Counted from the first letter of the stretch, positions 44,737 through 55,594 are shown. The stretch is 64,000 nucleotides of DNA from Sabellastarte sp. h YS-2021 (GCA_964017235.1 OZ024929.1:23371464-23435463); one strand, 5' to 3'. Program-made: numbers and translations. The notes: generated from the letters alone by a model not told the origin.

Positions 44737-47700
44737 AACTAGACCTAGCGCATCGGAGAACCGATGCAAATTGTATCCACCGTAAAGACAATGCACCAAA
44801 ACCTCTAGTACCAATAACAAGCGAGTTATAAGCACTTTTAAGTTTGGCTATCCTCATTTGACCTTGAAGGGAGGCCCAAGGTCAAATCCGACCACACCAG
44901 AAGATTCCCAGTGCATGATTTCCTATATGTTGGTTTACCATCCCAAACATCTAGGACCAATAATAAGAGAGTTATAAGCACTTTTTAGTTTGGCTGTCCT
45001 CATTTGACCTTGACCGCGGGGCCCAAGGTCAAATCCGACCACACCAGGAGATTCCCAGCCCATGATTTCCTATAGGTTGGTTTACATCCCAAACCTCTAG
45101 GACCAATAATAAGCGAGTTATAAGCACTTTTAAGTTTGACTGTCCTCATTTGACCTTGAAGGAGGGGCCCAAGGTCAAATCCAACCACACCAGAAGATTC
45201 CCAGCCAATGATTTCCAATGTGTTGGTTTACCATCCCAAAACTCTAGGACCAATAATAAGCGAGTTATAAGCACTTTTACCTTTGGCTATCCTCATTTCA
45301 CCTTGAAGGAGGGGCCCAAGGTCAAATCTCACCACACCAGAAGATTCTCAGCCCATGATTTTCTATATGCTGGTTTACCATCCCAAACCTCTAGGACCAA
45401 TAATAAGCGAGTTATCAGCACTTTTAAGTTTGGCTGTCCTCATTTGACCTCGAAGAAGGGGCCCAAGGTCAAATCCGACCACACCAGAAGATTCCCAGCC
45501 CATGATTTCCTATATGTTGGGTTACCATCCCAAGTCTCTAGGACCAATAATAAGCAAGTGATAAGCACTTTTAAGTTTGCCTGTCCTCACACTTGACCTT
45601 GAAGGAGGGGCCCCAGGTCAAATCTGACCATGGCAAAAGATTCCCTGCCCATGATTTCCTGTATGTTGGTTTACCATCCCAAACCTCTAAGATCGATAAT
45701 AAGTGAGTTATAAGCACTTTTAAGCTTGGCTATCCTCATTTGACCTTGAAGGAGGGGTCCAAGGTCAAATCCGACCACACCAGAAGATTCCCAGCCCATG
45801 ATTTCCTATAGGTTGGTTTATCATCCCAAACCTCTAGGACCAATAATAAGCGAGTTATAAGCACTTTTAGGTTTCGCTGTCCTCATTTGACCTTGAAGGA
45901 GGGGCCCAAGGTCAAATCCGACCTCACCAGAAGATTCCCAGCTCATGATTTCCTATATGTTGGTTTACCATCCCAAACCTCTACGACCAATAATAAGCGA
46001 GTTATAGGCACTTTTACCTTTGGCTATCCTCGTTTGACCTTGAAGGAGGGGCCCAAGGTCAAATCCGACCACACCAGAAGATTCCCAGGCCATGATTTTC
46101 TATATGCTGGTTTACCATCCCAAACCTCTAGGACCAATAATAAGTGAGCTATAAGCACTTTTAAGTTTGGCTGTCCTCGTTTGACCTTGAAGGAGGGGCC
46201 CAAGGTCAAATCCGACCACGCCAGAAGATTCCCAGCCCATGATTTCCTATAGGTTGGTTTACCATCCCAAGTCTCTAGGACCAATAATAAGCAAGTGATA
46301 AGCACTTTTAAGTTTGCCTGTCCTCACACTTGACCTTGAAGGAGGGGCCCCAGGTCAAATCTGACCATGGCAAAAGATTCCCTGCCCATGATTTCCTGTA
46401 TGTTGGTTTACCATCCCAAACCTCTAGGATCGATAATAAGTGAGTTATAAGCACTTTTAAGCTTGGCTATCCTCATTTGACCTTGAAGGAGGGGTCCAAG
46501 GTCAAATCCGACCACACCAGAAGATTCCCAGCCCATGATTTCCTATAGGTTGGTTTATCATCCCAAACCTCTAGGACCAATAATAAGCGAGTTATAAGCA
46601 CTTTTAGGTTTCGCTGTCCTCATTTGACCTTGAAGGAGGGGCCCAAGGTCAAATCCGACCTCACCAGAAGATTCCCAGCTCATGATTTCCTATATGTTGG
46701 TTTACCATCCCAAACCTCTACGACCAATAATAAGCGAGTTATAGGCACTTTTACCTTTGGCTATCCTCGTTTGACCTTGAAGGAGGGGCCCAAGGTCAAA
46801 TCCGACCACACCAGAAGATTCCCAGGCCATGATTTTCTATATGCTGGTTTACCATCCCAAACCTCTAGGACCAATAATAAGTGAGCTATAAGCACTTTTA
46901 AGTTTGGCTGTCCTCGTTTGACCTTGAAGGAGGGGCCCAAGGTCAAATCCGACCACGCCAGAAGATTCCCAGCCCATGATTTCCTATAGGTTGGTTTACC
47001 ATCCCAAACCTCTAGGACCAATAATAAGCAAGTTATAAGCACTTTTACCTTTGCCTATCCTCATTTGACCTTGAAGGAGGGGCCCAAGGTCAAATCCGAC
47101 CACACCAGAAGATTCCCAGCCAATGATTTTCTATATGCTGGTTTACCATCCCAAACCTCTAGGACCAATAATAAGCGAGTTATAAGCACTTTTAAGTTTG
47201 GCTGTCCTCATTTGACCTTGAATGAGAGGCCCAAGGTCAAATCCGACCTCACCAAAAGATTCCCAGCCCATGATTTTCTATATGTTGGTTTACCGTCCCA
47301 AACCTCTAGGACCAATAATAAGCGAGTTATAGGCACTTTTACCTTTGGCTATCATCGTTTGACCTTGAAGGAGGGTCCAAGGTCAAATCCGACCTCACCA
47401 CAAGATTCCCAGCCCATGATTTTCTATATGTTGGTTTACTGTCCCAAACCTCTAGGACCAATAATAAGCGAGTTATAGGCACTTTTACCTTTGGCTATCC
47501 TCGTTTGACCTTGAAGGAGGGGCCCAAGGTCAAATCCGACCACACCAAAAGATTCCCAGCCCATGATTTCCTATAGGTTGGTTTACCATCCCAAACCTCT
47601 AGGACCAATAATAAGCGAGTTATCAGCACTTTTAAGTTTGGCTGTCCTTGTTTGACCTTGAAGGAGGGGCCAAAGGTCAAATCCGACCACGCCAGAAGAT

Positions 47701-48330
47701 TCCCAGCCCATGATTTCCTATATGTTGGTTTACCATCCCAAACCTCTAGGATCGATAATAAGCGAGTTATAAGCACTTATAAGTTTGGCTATCCTCGTTT
47801 GACCTTGAAGGAGGGGTCCAAGGTCAAATGTGACCACATCAGAAGATTCGCAGCACATGATTTCCTATAGTTTGGCTTCACATTGCAAACCTCTAGGACC
47901 AATAATAAGGGAGATAGAGGCACTTTAAAAGTCCACTATGTGGGTTACTTCGACACTCCGTGGATGACCTTGAATTAGGAGCTTCAAGGTCAAATGTGTG
48001 CAAGGTTATAGAGGACATGTATATGTGTCATACATATCACCTATGAAGAGATTCAACCTTCTACCTATGAGGTACAGCCAGTAGAAAAATGTAGATTATT
48101 TTCAAAGAAATGCCCGTGGCGGCCATCTTGTTTTTCAGAATGAGGCTATTTTCCTTCCCAGAGAAGCTTACCCCCCAATGAAGATATCCTGCAAATTTGG
48201 TGAACCTAGCTGCTGCTGTTTTCCTCTTGGAGCGTTAATGCCGAAAATCTCTCTACGCGCGGCGGCGGCGGCGTAGCAGACACTAAACCAAAGTATCCAC
48301 CGGATGCTTCCGGTGGATACAATTATCTGT
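44737..48330 (+). mobile_element. Hairpin-capped satellite element E10, complete (~3.6 kb)
   Basis: 5' motif AACTAGA (44737-44743), hairpin GCATCGGAGAACCGATGC (44750-44767), inverted repeat ATTGTATCCACCG (44770-44782), about 21 monomers of 147 bp, then a tail (47936-48255) sharing a module with E8. A CpG-rich patch lies at 48256-48273 and a 3' hairpin at 48293-48320; CGGTGGATACAAT (48311-48323) is a perfect 13-bp partner, followed by TATCTG. It lies in the intron between ENPP exons 3 and 4, antisense to the gene. Confidence 0.8.
44830..47935. repeat. 147-bp satellite array, ~21 copies, with a 737-bp duplication
   Basis: Monomers carry ATTTGACCTTG and CAAGGTCAAAT as inverted arms around an ~11-bp spacer, ACCATCCCAAACCTCTAGGA and AATAAGCGAGTTATAAGC. 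The period is a multiple of 3, so open frames run across units (up to 148 codons) without being genes. A five-monomer block (45529-46269) is repeated almost exactly at +737. Confidence 0.97.
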
Positions 48331-49221
48331 GTTTATCACTCACCAGACAACTAATTTCATGTACGGTGTCATGCAAGATGTAATAGATTCTTTGCATTAA
48401 AAGTTACATAATTATTGTTTTTTTATCATTTACACACAGTTACTTTGAAGTTACTTGGCAGCTAATAATTTTCAATAAAATTATGTTCAAATTAAATTAA
48501 TTCTGTTAAAATTATGTATTAATAATGTATTAAATCAAAAAGAAAGGTATAAAATACACTGGTTTTCTATAGAGAGTTCTATAGGTGGAATACACCTTCT
48601 TTTTCACAACAATCTGTAGTGTTCAAAACTGTTAAGTGGATTTCTTTTTAATTTTCCTCACATACTCTCTGACTTGGTAATTTGTCACATATCTCAGATT
48701 GGTACACCTTAAAATGATGTACACATTATACAACTCAAAGGGATATTGGGACTAGTCAAATGTCCATTTGCAATGGGTGATGTCTGGGTCTGTTTTGCAT
48801 GTTCAAAACTCTGTTCTAAAATACTTCTAAAAGATATGCAAACCATTTCCTAAAATATATTAGATCATATTTTGCTAAAAACACATAAACATTAAGAATG
48901 TTGTTGTTTAGTACGAATCTCGTAATAGTACACAATGGTAAAATCCTGTTTAGTAAGGGGTTATTAGTTCCAACATACCATGAAAATTCCAGATATAACA
49001 CAATTGAGGATTATTGGTATCTGAGTGAATAACGTTAAGGTACTGTTTTATTATTTTCATCTAATTATTCTGTCTTAGTAATAGATTTGCTTCAGAAATA
49101 AATGTGTGCTATTCAAAGATAAATTGAATGGCAAAAAAAGTAGACCCAATTTTTTGCATCATCTTTCAGTCTTATATTAATACATATATATTCAAACTCT
49201 AGCCAAACCAAATCACTGATA
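48331..49221. other. ENPP intron between E10 and E11
   Basis: AT-rich; nothing recognised. Confidence 0.5.
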
Positions 49222-49504
49222 AAACAAGAGGAGAGTGCCCGTGAACGGGCACTGTGTCAGCTGACTGAGTGTTTTTGATTTGTGAAGGTGATTAGAGGAC
49301 AGAATAATTATCAGGAAAAGGGCTGTACAGAAATACAGTAAATGGTAACTGAACAGCAAGTTCGAAAGAAATTCCGAAGCTGACAGAAGAAAAGGATAAA
49401 AAAGTTGTGCCCTGTAAATGGTATTATGAAGGAAAATAACAAGGTAATTGTTTAAGTGTAAAAAATAGGTTAAAACATATTTAAAGAAATACTACAAATG
49501 CAAT

Positions 49505-50265
49505 ATCCTCGTTCGACCTTGAAGAAGGGGTCCAAGGTCAAATCTAACCACACAAATACATTCCCAGCCCATGATTTCCTATGGTTTACCATTCCAAACC
49601 TTTAGGACCAATTATAAATGAGTTATAAGCACTTTTAAGCTTGGCTGTCCTCATTTGACCTTGAAGGAGGGGACCAAAGGTCAAATCTGACCATACCAAA
49701 AGATTCCGAGCCAATGATTTCCTATGGGATGGTTTACCATCCCAAATCTCTGTCACCAATAATAAGCGAGTTGTAGGCACTTTCAATTTTCGCTATCCTC
49801 ATTTGACCTTCAAGGAGGGTTCCAAGGTCAAATCGGACCATATCAACAGATTCACAGCCCACGATTTCCTGTCTGTTTACCATCCCAAACCTCTGGGACC
49901 AATAATAAGCGAGTTATAAGCACTTTTAAGTTTGGCTATCCTTGTTTGACCTTGAAGGAGGGGTCATTGAAGGTCAAATCTGACCACACCAAAAGATTCC
50001 CACCCCATGATTTCCTACAGGTTAGTTTATCATCCCAAACCTCTAGGATCAATAATAAGGGAGATATAAGCACTTTTCATGACTGACAAAAAACACCTGT
50101 GGGGCCATCTTGTTTCTCAAAATGAGGCCAAAAATATTCCCAGACAACATTTTATGGTTATTAATATATACTGCAAACTTAAGAAAGCTAGCTATAATAT
50201 TTTTTTTCATCAGAGCAGTAATGGTGAAATCTCTCTACACACTGCGGCTATCCAGTGGATACAAT
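49505..50265 (+). mobile_element. Nested 147-bp-satellite element E12 (3' part)
   Basis: Four diverged 147-bp monomers, then a tail with CTGCAAACTTAAGAAAGC and AAATCTCTCTACACACTGCGG, then a short hairpin TATCCAGTGGATA and AATGA. It interrupts the first E11 monomer between AAATGCAATA and GATTTACTC. The 5' cap is absent. Confidence 0.6.
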
Positions 50266-51850
50266 GATTTACTCAACAGTGAGAACCTGAAAGTAGCTAT
50301 TACTCAGCTATGCCATGACATAGAGGTCTGCAATTTCACTATGTTATAGCTGACCAAAAATTCTGTGAATAACATATTTAACAAATTACTCTAAATGTAA
50401 TAGTTTTCAAGTTACAACTGATTTACTCAACAGTGAGAACCTCAAAGGAACTATTACTCAGCTATGCAATGAGCTACATGTCTGAAATTTTACTATGTTA
50501 TAGCTAACCCAAAAGTAGGTGAACAACATATTTAAGCAAACTACTGTAAATGCAATAGTTTTCAAGCTACAACTGATTTACTCAATAGTGAGAACCTGAA
50601 AATAGCTATTGCTCCGCTATGCCATGAGCTATAGGTCTGTAATTTCACTATGTTATAGCTGACCCAAAAGTAGGTGAACAATATATTTTAACAAAATACT
50701 CCAAATGCAATATTTTTCAAGTTATAGCTGATTTACTCAACAGTCAGTGCCTGAGAATAGCTATTGCTCAGTTGTGCCATGAGCTACAGGTCTGTAATTT
50801 CACTATGTTATAGCTGACCCAAAAGTAGCTGAATAACATATTTGCACAAATTTCTGTAAATGCAATAGTTTTCCAATTATAACCGATTTACTCAACAGTG
50901 AGAACTTCAAAGTAGCTATTACTCAGCTAGGAAATGAGCCACAGGTCTGAAACTTCACTATGTTATAGCTGACCCCAAAATAGGTGAATAACATATTGAA
51001 ACAAAATACTCTAAATGCAATAGTTTTCAAGTTATAAGTGATTTACTCAACAGTGATAACCTAAAAGTAGCTATTACTCAGCTATGCCATGAGCTACAGG
51101 TCTGAAATTTTACTATGTTATAGCTGGCCCAAAAGTAGCTGAATAACATATTTATACGAAATTCTCTAAATGCAATAGTTTTTAAGTTACAAGTGATTTT
51201 ACTCATGATGGAAGTTACTGAAAAGCCCAAAAGTAGCTATTACTCACTTAGCTATTGAGACAGACACCCAACTTACTCACCATATTGTAGCTCTGAAAAA
51301 AGTAGCTGAATAACATATTTTAACAAAATGCTCTAAATGCAACACTTTTCAAGTTATAAGTGATTTACTCAACAGTGATAACCTAAAAGTAGCTATTACT
51401 CAGCTATGCCATGAGCTACAGGTCTGAAATTTTACTATGTTATAGCTGACCCAAAAGTAGCTGAATAACATATTCATATGAAATTCTCTAGATGCAATAG
51501 TTTTCAAGTTATAAGCGATTTACTCAACAGTGATAACCTAAAAGTAGCTATTACTCAGCTATGCCATGAGCTACAGGTCTGAAATTTCACTATGTTATAG
51601 CTGGCCCAAAAGTAGCTGAATAACATATTTATACGAAATTCTCTAAATGCAATAGTTTTTAAGTTACAAGTGATTTTACTCATAATGGAAGTTACTGAAA
51701 AGCCCAAAAGTAGCTATTACTCACTTAGCTATTGAGACAGACACCCAACTTACTCACCATATTGTAGCTATGAAAAAAGTAGCTGAACAACATATTTTCA
51801 CAAAATGCTGTAAATGCAACACTTTTCAAGTTATAAGTGATTTAGTGCAT
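50266..51850. repeat. ~154-bp satellite array (about 10 copies)
   Basis: Units carry GATTTACTCAACAGTGA, AGTAGCTATTACTCAGC, GAGCTACAGGTCTGAAA and CCCAAAAGTAGCTGAATAAC. Two units (near 51200 and 51675) are of a variant type with GAAGTTACTGAAAAGCCC. Diverged relative of the 131-bp monomer. Confidence 0.93.
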
Positions 51851-52265
51851 GATTTCATGAATTTTAATGCATAAAAAATTATTAAAAAAATTTATTAAAA
51901 AAAAAGTAAGACAGATCCAGGTCTCATACTCACACAAGAGAATCTACCTCTGGCCTAGTACATATATGCAAGATATGAGAGAAATCCCTGCAATAGTCAC
52001 TGAGAAAATTGTGATAAAAAGTTGAAATTTTCACACTTTTGGTGGGGGTACCCCCCTTGTAATGTCTCTAGCAAACAGACGAACAGACAGATTTGCATGC
52101 CTTGAACAATTTTTCATCCTCGATAGATAAGGTATCTTTTAAAAAAAACAGCACGTCTCTAGGCCTTGTAGTTTTGGAGAAGAAGTTGTTCACGCGTACG
52201 CGTACGCCCACGCCGCAGAGTGATGACATAATGTCAGCTGACTGACAAGTCAGCTGACATAAAAA

Positions 52266-52824
52266 ATATCATTTGGGAGATATGGGTTGATTAATCCAAT
52301 TCCAATGCAGGTTGTTGATTTCATGTAAAGATTCCATTACCATCCATGAAAAATTAGCCCAAAATGTGCAATTGACATAAGCTTTTGGGGAAAAGTAGCT
52401 GTTCTAATGTGTTTATGTATGTTTTCAATAAAAAGAAATCCAGGTTTTAATTTTAAGTTGCAATGTCACAATGAAAATAAGACTAAGTGTTGTGGTCACA
52501 CAAAATAGCTCATATGTGAAGGTATTGGTTAGTATCAAATCAGGATTACAATATTGATGAGGCTGCAGTGATACATAGCCCTTATATACTGGTACAGTGG
52601 CATCATATGATAATTGCTGGAACAAAACCCACCCCAATTCAGGTTTGTGTCCAGGTGGCTTTGCTCATTTCACAACAGATCCAAATCAACCACATTTGCA
52701 TAGTATACGCCACCTTTGGGCATGGATTCCCAGGCTCATGATAAGTTTCCAAACATTGGGCTACAACAGAACTGCCATGTGGAAACAAAACAGAAATTTA
52801 AACTTGTTTATAGTCTCCACAAAC
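52266..52824. other. ENPP intron 3, 5' part, nothing recognised
   Basis: AT-rich sequence between E11 and exon 3. No exon supported. Confidence 0.45.
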
Positions 52825-52978
52825 CTGTCAGCTTGCCAGGTATCAGCCACTCTCAGTAAGACATCATCCACACGTGGGTTGTTGAGGTAGTGAAGACGTC
52901 GTGGTGAGGTGGACTTGTCAAACACGCTCAGGTTTGAAGTCACACAACTTAGGTTGCTGAGGATGTCTGTTTCAGGTA
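52825..52978 (-). CDS. ENPP gene, exon 3
   Basis: 154-bp exon, acceptor TTGTATTTCAG, donor GACAG|GTTTGTGG. It encodes PETDILSNLSCVTSNLSVFD, then SPRRLHYLNNPRVDDVLL and RVADTWQAD. The family pattern is C.....(F/Y)......P.R.HY.N..R......VAD..W. The N-x-S/T sites and the cysteine fit a secreted or type II membrane ectoenzyme. Phases fit exons 2 (G|TA, Val) and 4. Confidence 0.93.
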
Positions 52979-53164
52979 CTGAAATACAATCTCAAAAACT
53001 GGACGTTGATGTTCCATGCAATCGAGGCATAATTTGGCCCATTCTGGGGAACATCAGAATATCAAAAACAGTTTACTACTGACAGACTGAGGTCTTCTAC
53101 AGGCAATGAAATCAAACTTTATTAGCAGGAAGCAAGGCCCACTTTCATCCAAGCTATACATACA

Positions 53165-53510
53165 TTTCAATTCTATTCTATTCTGTACTTTTACTGCGCT
53201 TAATCTCTTCTCAACTTCTCAAGACAGTCTCTAATACACAACACTAGAAACCAATTCAATAATCATTACTCCATAGACACATCCAGGTCAATACCACATA
53301 GACGCCAGGTAATTAATAAGCTAAATGTGGGAAAACCTCTTTCATGAGATAAGATTTTAGCTTTTTTTCTGACACAGGCAAGCGTTGAGCAAGAACGAGC
53401 ACCATCAGGTAAATCATCCCAAACTCTGGGAGAATCAAAAGCAAAAGTGTGACGGAAGTGTTTTTAGGATTTATGTATAGATAAGCAGAATTAAGGAATC
53501 TCCAAGAATG
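53165..53510 (-). mobile_element. LINE 3' end with pentanucleotide tail, broken
   Basis: On the - strand the frames around 53500-53320 show FAFDSPRVWDDLPDGARS, then an EKKLKSYLMKEVFPH stretch in a different frame. Together they fit the extreme C-terminus of many LINE reverse transcriptases (S-P-x-x-W-(N/D)-x-LP followed by a K-x-LK-x-x-L helix), so there is a frameshift near 53400. The 3' non-coding end includes TTAAGCGCAGTAAAAGTACA and a short AATAG-type tandem tail. The clade cannot be set from this fragment. Confidence 0.55.
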
Positions 53511-53809
53511 TTTTATCTGGACTGTTGTATCTTGTGCAATATTGACCACAACAATGAATTACCATCATGCATCTCAGGTCATGGGAAATCTCTTGCAACT
53601 AGAAAAACACTTCCAACTAACCAGGTATTTCAGGTAGCTTGAAATTTCTCTGCAGTTTTAACAGATTAAAAACCCCTCTACGCTTATCTCTTTCCAAAGT
53701 TTTTCTGTTAAAATTATTATTAAATAAAGGAAGTATTATTTTCATGTCTGTCCATTTGTTAGCAAAATTATGCAGAGTACTGGTTGGATCTTCACGAAAA
53801 AAAGACGTT

Positions 53810-53965
53810 GGGTTTATGTCCAATTTAGATCCCATTAAATTTTGAGAGTGATCTAGATCACTTATAATACAATCTGGATATAAAAAACCAGATTTTCCCA
53901 TTTACTTTATTATGTAGCTTGGTGGAGGTCTGTGCTCTTCGATTGCTCTTGTTGGACAGGTTATG
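53810..53965 (-). mobile_element. 5' fragment of an E9-like hairpin element
   Basis: On the - strand: CAACAAGAGCAATCGAAGAG, then ACCTCCACCAAGC in place of the CCTCCGCCA repeat, then part of one E8/E9 monomer (GATCTAGATCACTC). There is no 3' cap; it is a 5' fragment. Confidence 0.55.
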
Positions 53966-54281
53966 TAAAATTCCTGCTTTACTTGAGGTGCAGCCATGAC
54001 AACACAACTACACTATCCACTTATTTCAAAACATCAATCTACCACAGCAAACAATCATTCAGCAAGTGTTTGGACATTTATGACAAATGACATTGGAATG
54101 CACTGTTTTGAATACTCTGCATGAGGACATTATGAATGATGAACACTAAATCCTATGAGTTTGACACTGCTCCGACATTTCATTTGGTAAAGTTAAGTAA
54201 TACTCCACTGGTGCCAAAGTGGTCAATGGAGCTCTACAATAAGGACTTCATGTCTTTGCTCATTCATAACATGCTGCTTAC

Positions 54282-54446
54282 CTCTATTCTCTGGAGCTAT
54301 ATGTTCATATGCCGTGTCGTTGTACTGTGTGTACTGGTTACTGATGCGAGATGACGTCCCATAGAACAGGTTGGTTTTCTGCATGGCACTCTCACTCAGG
54401 TGATCCCCAACCAACAGCACACGCTCACAGGACAGAGTGGACATAC
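54282..54446 (-). CDS. ENPP gene, exon 2
   Basis: 165-bp exon, acceptor ATTCAAG, donor AGAG|GTAAGCAG. It encodes GMSTLSCERVLLVGDHLSES and ends with YNDTAYEHIAPENR. In ENPPs the catalytic-domain DHGM motif is completed here (exon 1 supplies DH-G), with a nearby conserved cysteine. Phase 1 at both borders; fits exons 1 and 3. Confidence 0.9.
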
Positions 54447-54960
54447 CTTGAATGATTATATGAGAAACACTGTATACACTCGGTGAGATTCGATTTCATT
54501 TCACGCACAAATTGAAATGTATTGCTAAATTCACCCAGTAATTAATTTATGTCTTTTCTGAATCATGGTATGAAGAGTAAAATGGATGTTTACTGTTCAC
54601 TACTGTTCAGAGCATTTGTACTCAATCCACCAATGAGAGTTCATGTTCGGTCAGTTTACCAGATTGTTTATGTTCCAACATTACCATGTATGACTTGTGA
54701 GGAGACACTTAAACCATTTAAATTTAAAGAGCCAATTAAAGCCAGTCTTTTGAGAACCGTTTTTACTGTAATTTTCCTTCTCGTGAAATCCTGGATAAAT
54801 TGAGGTCTGTTTCTGGCCCATTGATATTCAACTGACTTGGGTTCTCCCTGTATTCTATAATAGGTATCCCTTTCTGGTAAAAGATGACCTTGTGAAAAAG
54901 AAAACAGTATTACAATTTTTTACAACTTTCTTCTCCTATAAGAGGTTGTCATGTACTAAC
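54447..54960. other. ENPP intron 1
   Basis: No exon or repeat recognised. Confidence 0.5.
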
Positions 54961-55069
54961 CGTGGTCAGATATCACCATGATATTGACACACTTGTGTAA
55001 CTTGCGTTTATACAACCCATCCATCAGATTCTTCATGTGCTTCTCCACTGCTATCAAGCTCTCTCTCAC
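54961..55069 (-). CDS. ENPP gene, first recognised exon (metal-site DHG)
   Basis: 109-bp exon, acceptor ATATTTGACAG, donor CACG|GTTAGTAC. It encodes VRESLIAVEKHMKNLMDGLY and KRKLHKCVNIMVISDHG. The ISDHG(M) motif supplies zinc-binding Asp and His of the ENPP catalytic site. ENPP1-3 enzymes hydrolyse extracellular nucleotide phosphodiester and pyrophosphate bonds. The seven exons (about 320 residues) cover roughly the middle third of an ENPP1-3 protein (about 850-925 residues in vertebrates). The nucleophile Thr and N-terminal exons must lie beyond the window or in unrecognised sequence past the DIRS insertion. Which ENPP paralogue this is cannot be set. Confidence 0.93.
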
Positions 55070-55594
55070 CTGTCAAATATATGGTCAGGTCTTTTCAAGG
55101 TCAGTAACTGGGTTGTGGCAACCAGGCAACTGCAACCAAGTGGTGGGTTAAAATTACCAAAGTACCACAGGACTTTCATCAGGTATTGAGCATAGTCAAA
55201 CTGGTTTTAGACATAATGTTGCCACTGCTAACAATCTGGCTCAAATGTATGCTGGCTAGAATTGTTGAAAATGTTTACCACAAAAAAGTCAAATTTCAGA
55301 ATGCTTGCAATTTGAATTCTTTGTAATATATGAAACAAAACTTACTTCCACTTTATACAATGGAAAGGTTATTGCTGGAGCCAAATAAACACCTGAGGTA
55401 TTACATATACTCAGAAGCATTTATTAGTTTACCTAAATATATTTTATCTCAAGGCCATTTTTTTGGATAAAATGAACCCAGTAATATCTTTTATAGAAAA
55501 GAAGAATTGTTCAGGACCATTAAAATTCAATAAGAAACTCTCACTTATAAACATTTTGAATATTTAAATCATCAAATATAAGAAAGAGATCAAT
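55070..55594. other. Probable ENPP intron before DIRS copy B
   Basis: AT-rich, nothing recognised. DIRS copy B begins at about 55595. Confidence 0.5.

Larger units (their letters stand above)
49222..52265 (+). mobile_element. Hairpin-capped satellite element E11, complete (~3.0 kb)
   Basis: 5' motif AACAAGA (49223), hairpin AGTGCCCGTGAACGGGCACT (49234-49253), inverted repeat TGTCAGCTGACT (49255-49266), a head of about 230 bp, then ~154-bp monomers, a tail, a CpG-rich patch (52192-52217) and a 3' hairpin (52231-52260) holding AGTCAGCTGACA (52248-52259), a perfect 12-bp partner, then an A-run. Another element (E12) is nested in its first monomer. It lies in the same ENPP intron as E10. Confidence 0.78.
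52979..54281. other. ENPP intron 2 with LINE 3' end and E9-like fragment
   Basis: Contains a LINE 3' end (53165-53510) and a 5' fragment of an E9-like element (53810-53965); the remainder is AT-rich with no recognised feature. Confidence 0.5.

Noticed and set aside
45150-45596. 148-codon open frame (and several 72-137 codon frames to 47870)
   Set aside because: They arise because the 147-bp monomer length is a multiple of 3; the peptide just repeats the monomer.
54549-54803. 84-codon frame on the + strand
   Set aside because: Lies in an ENPP intron, no recognisable content and no splice or poly(A) context.
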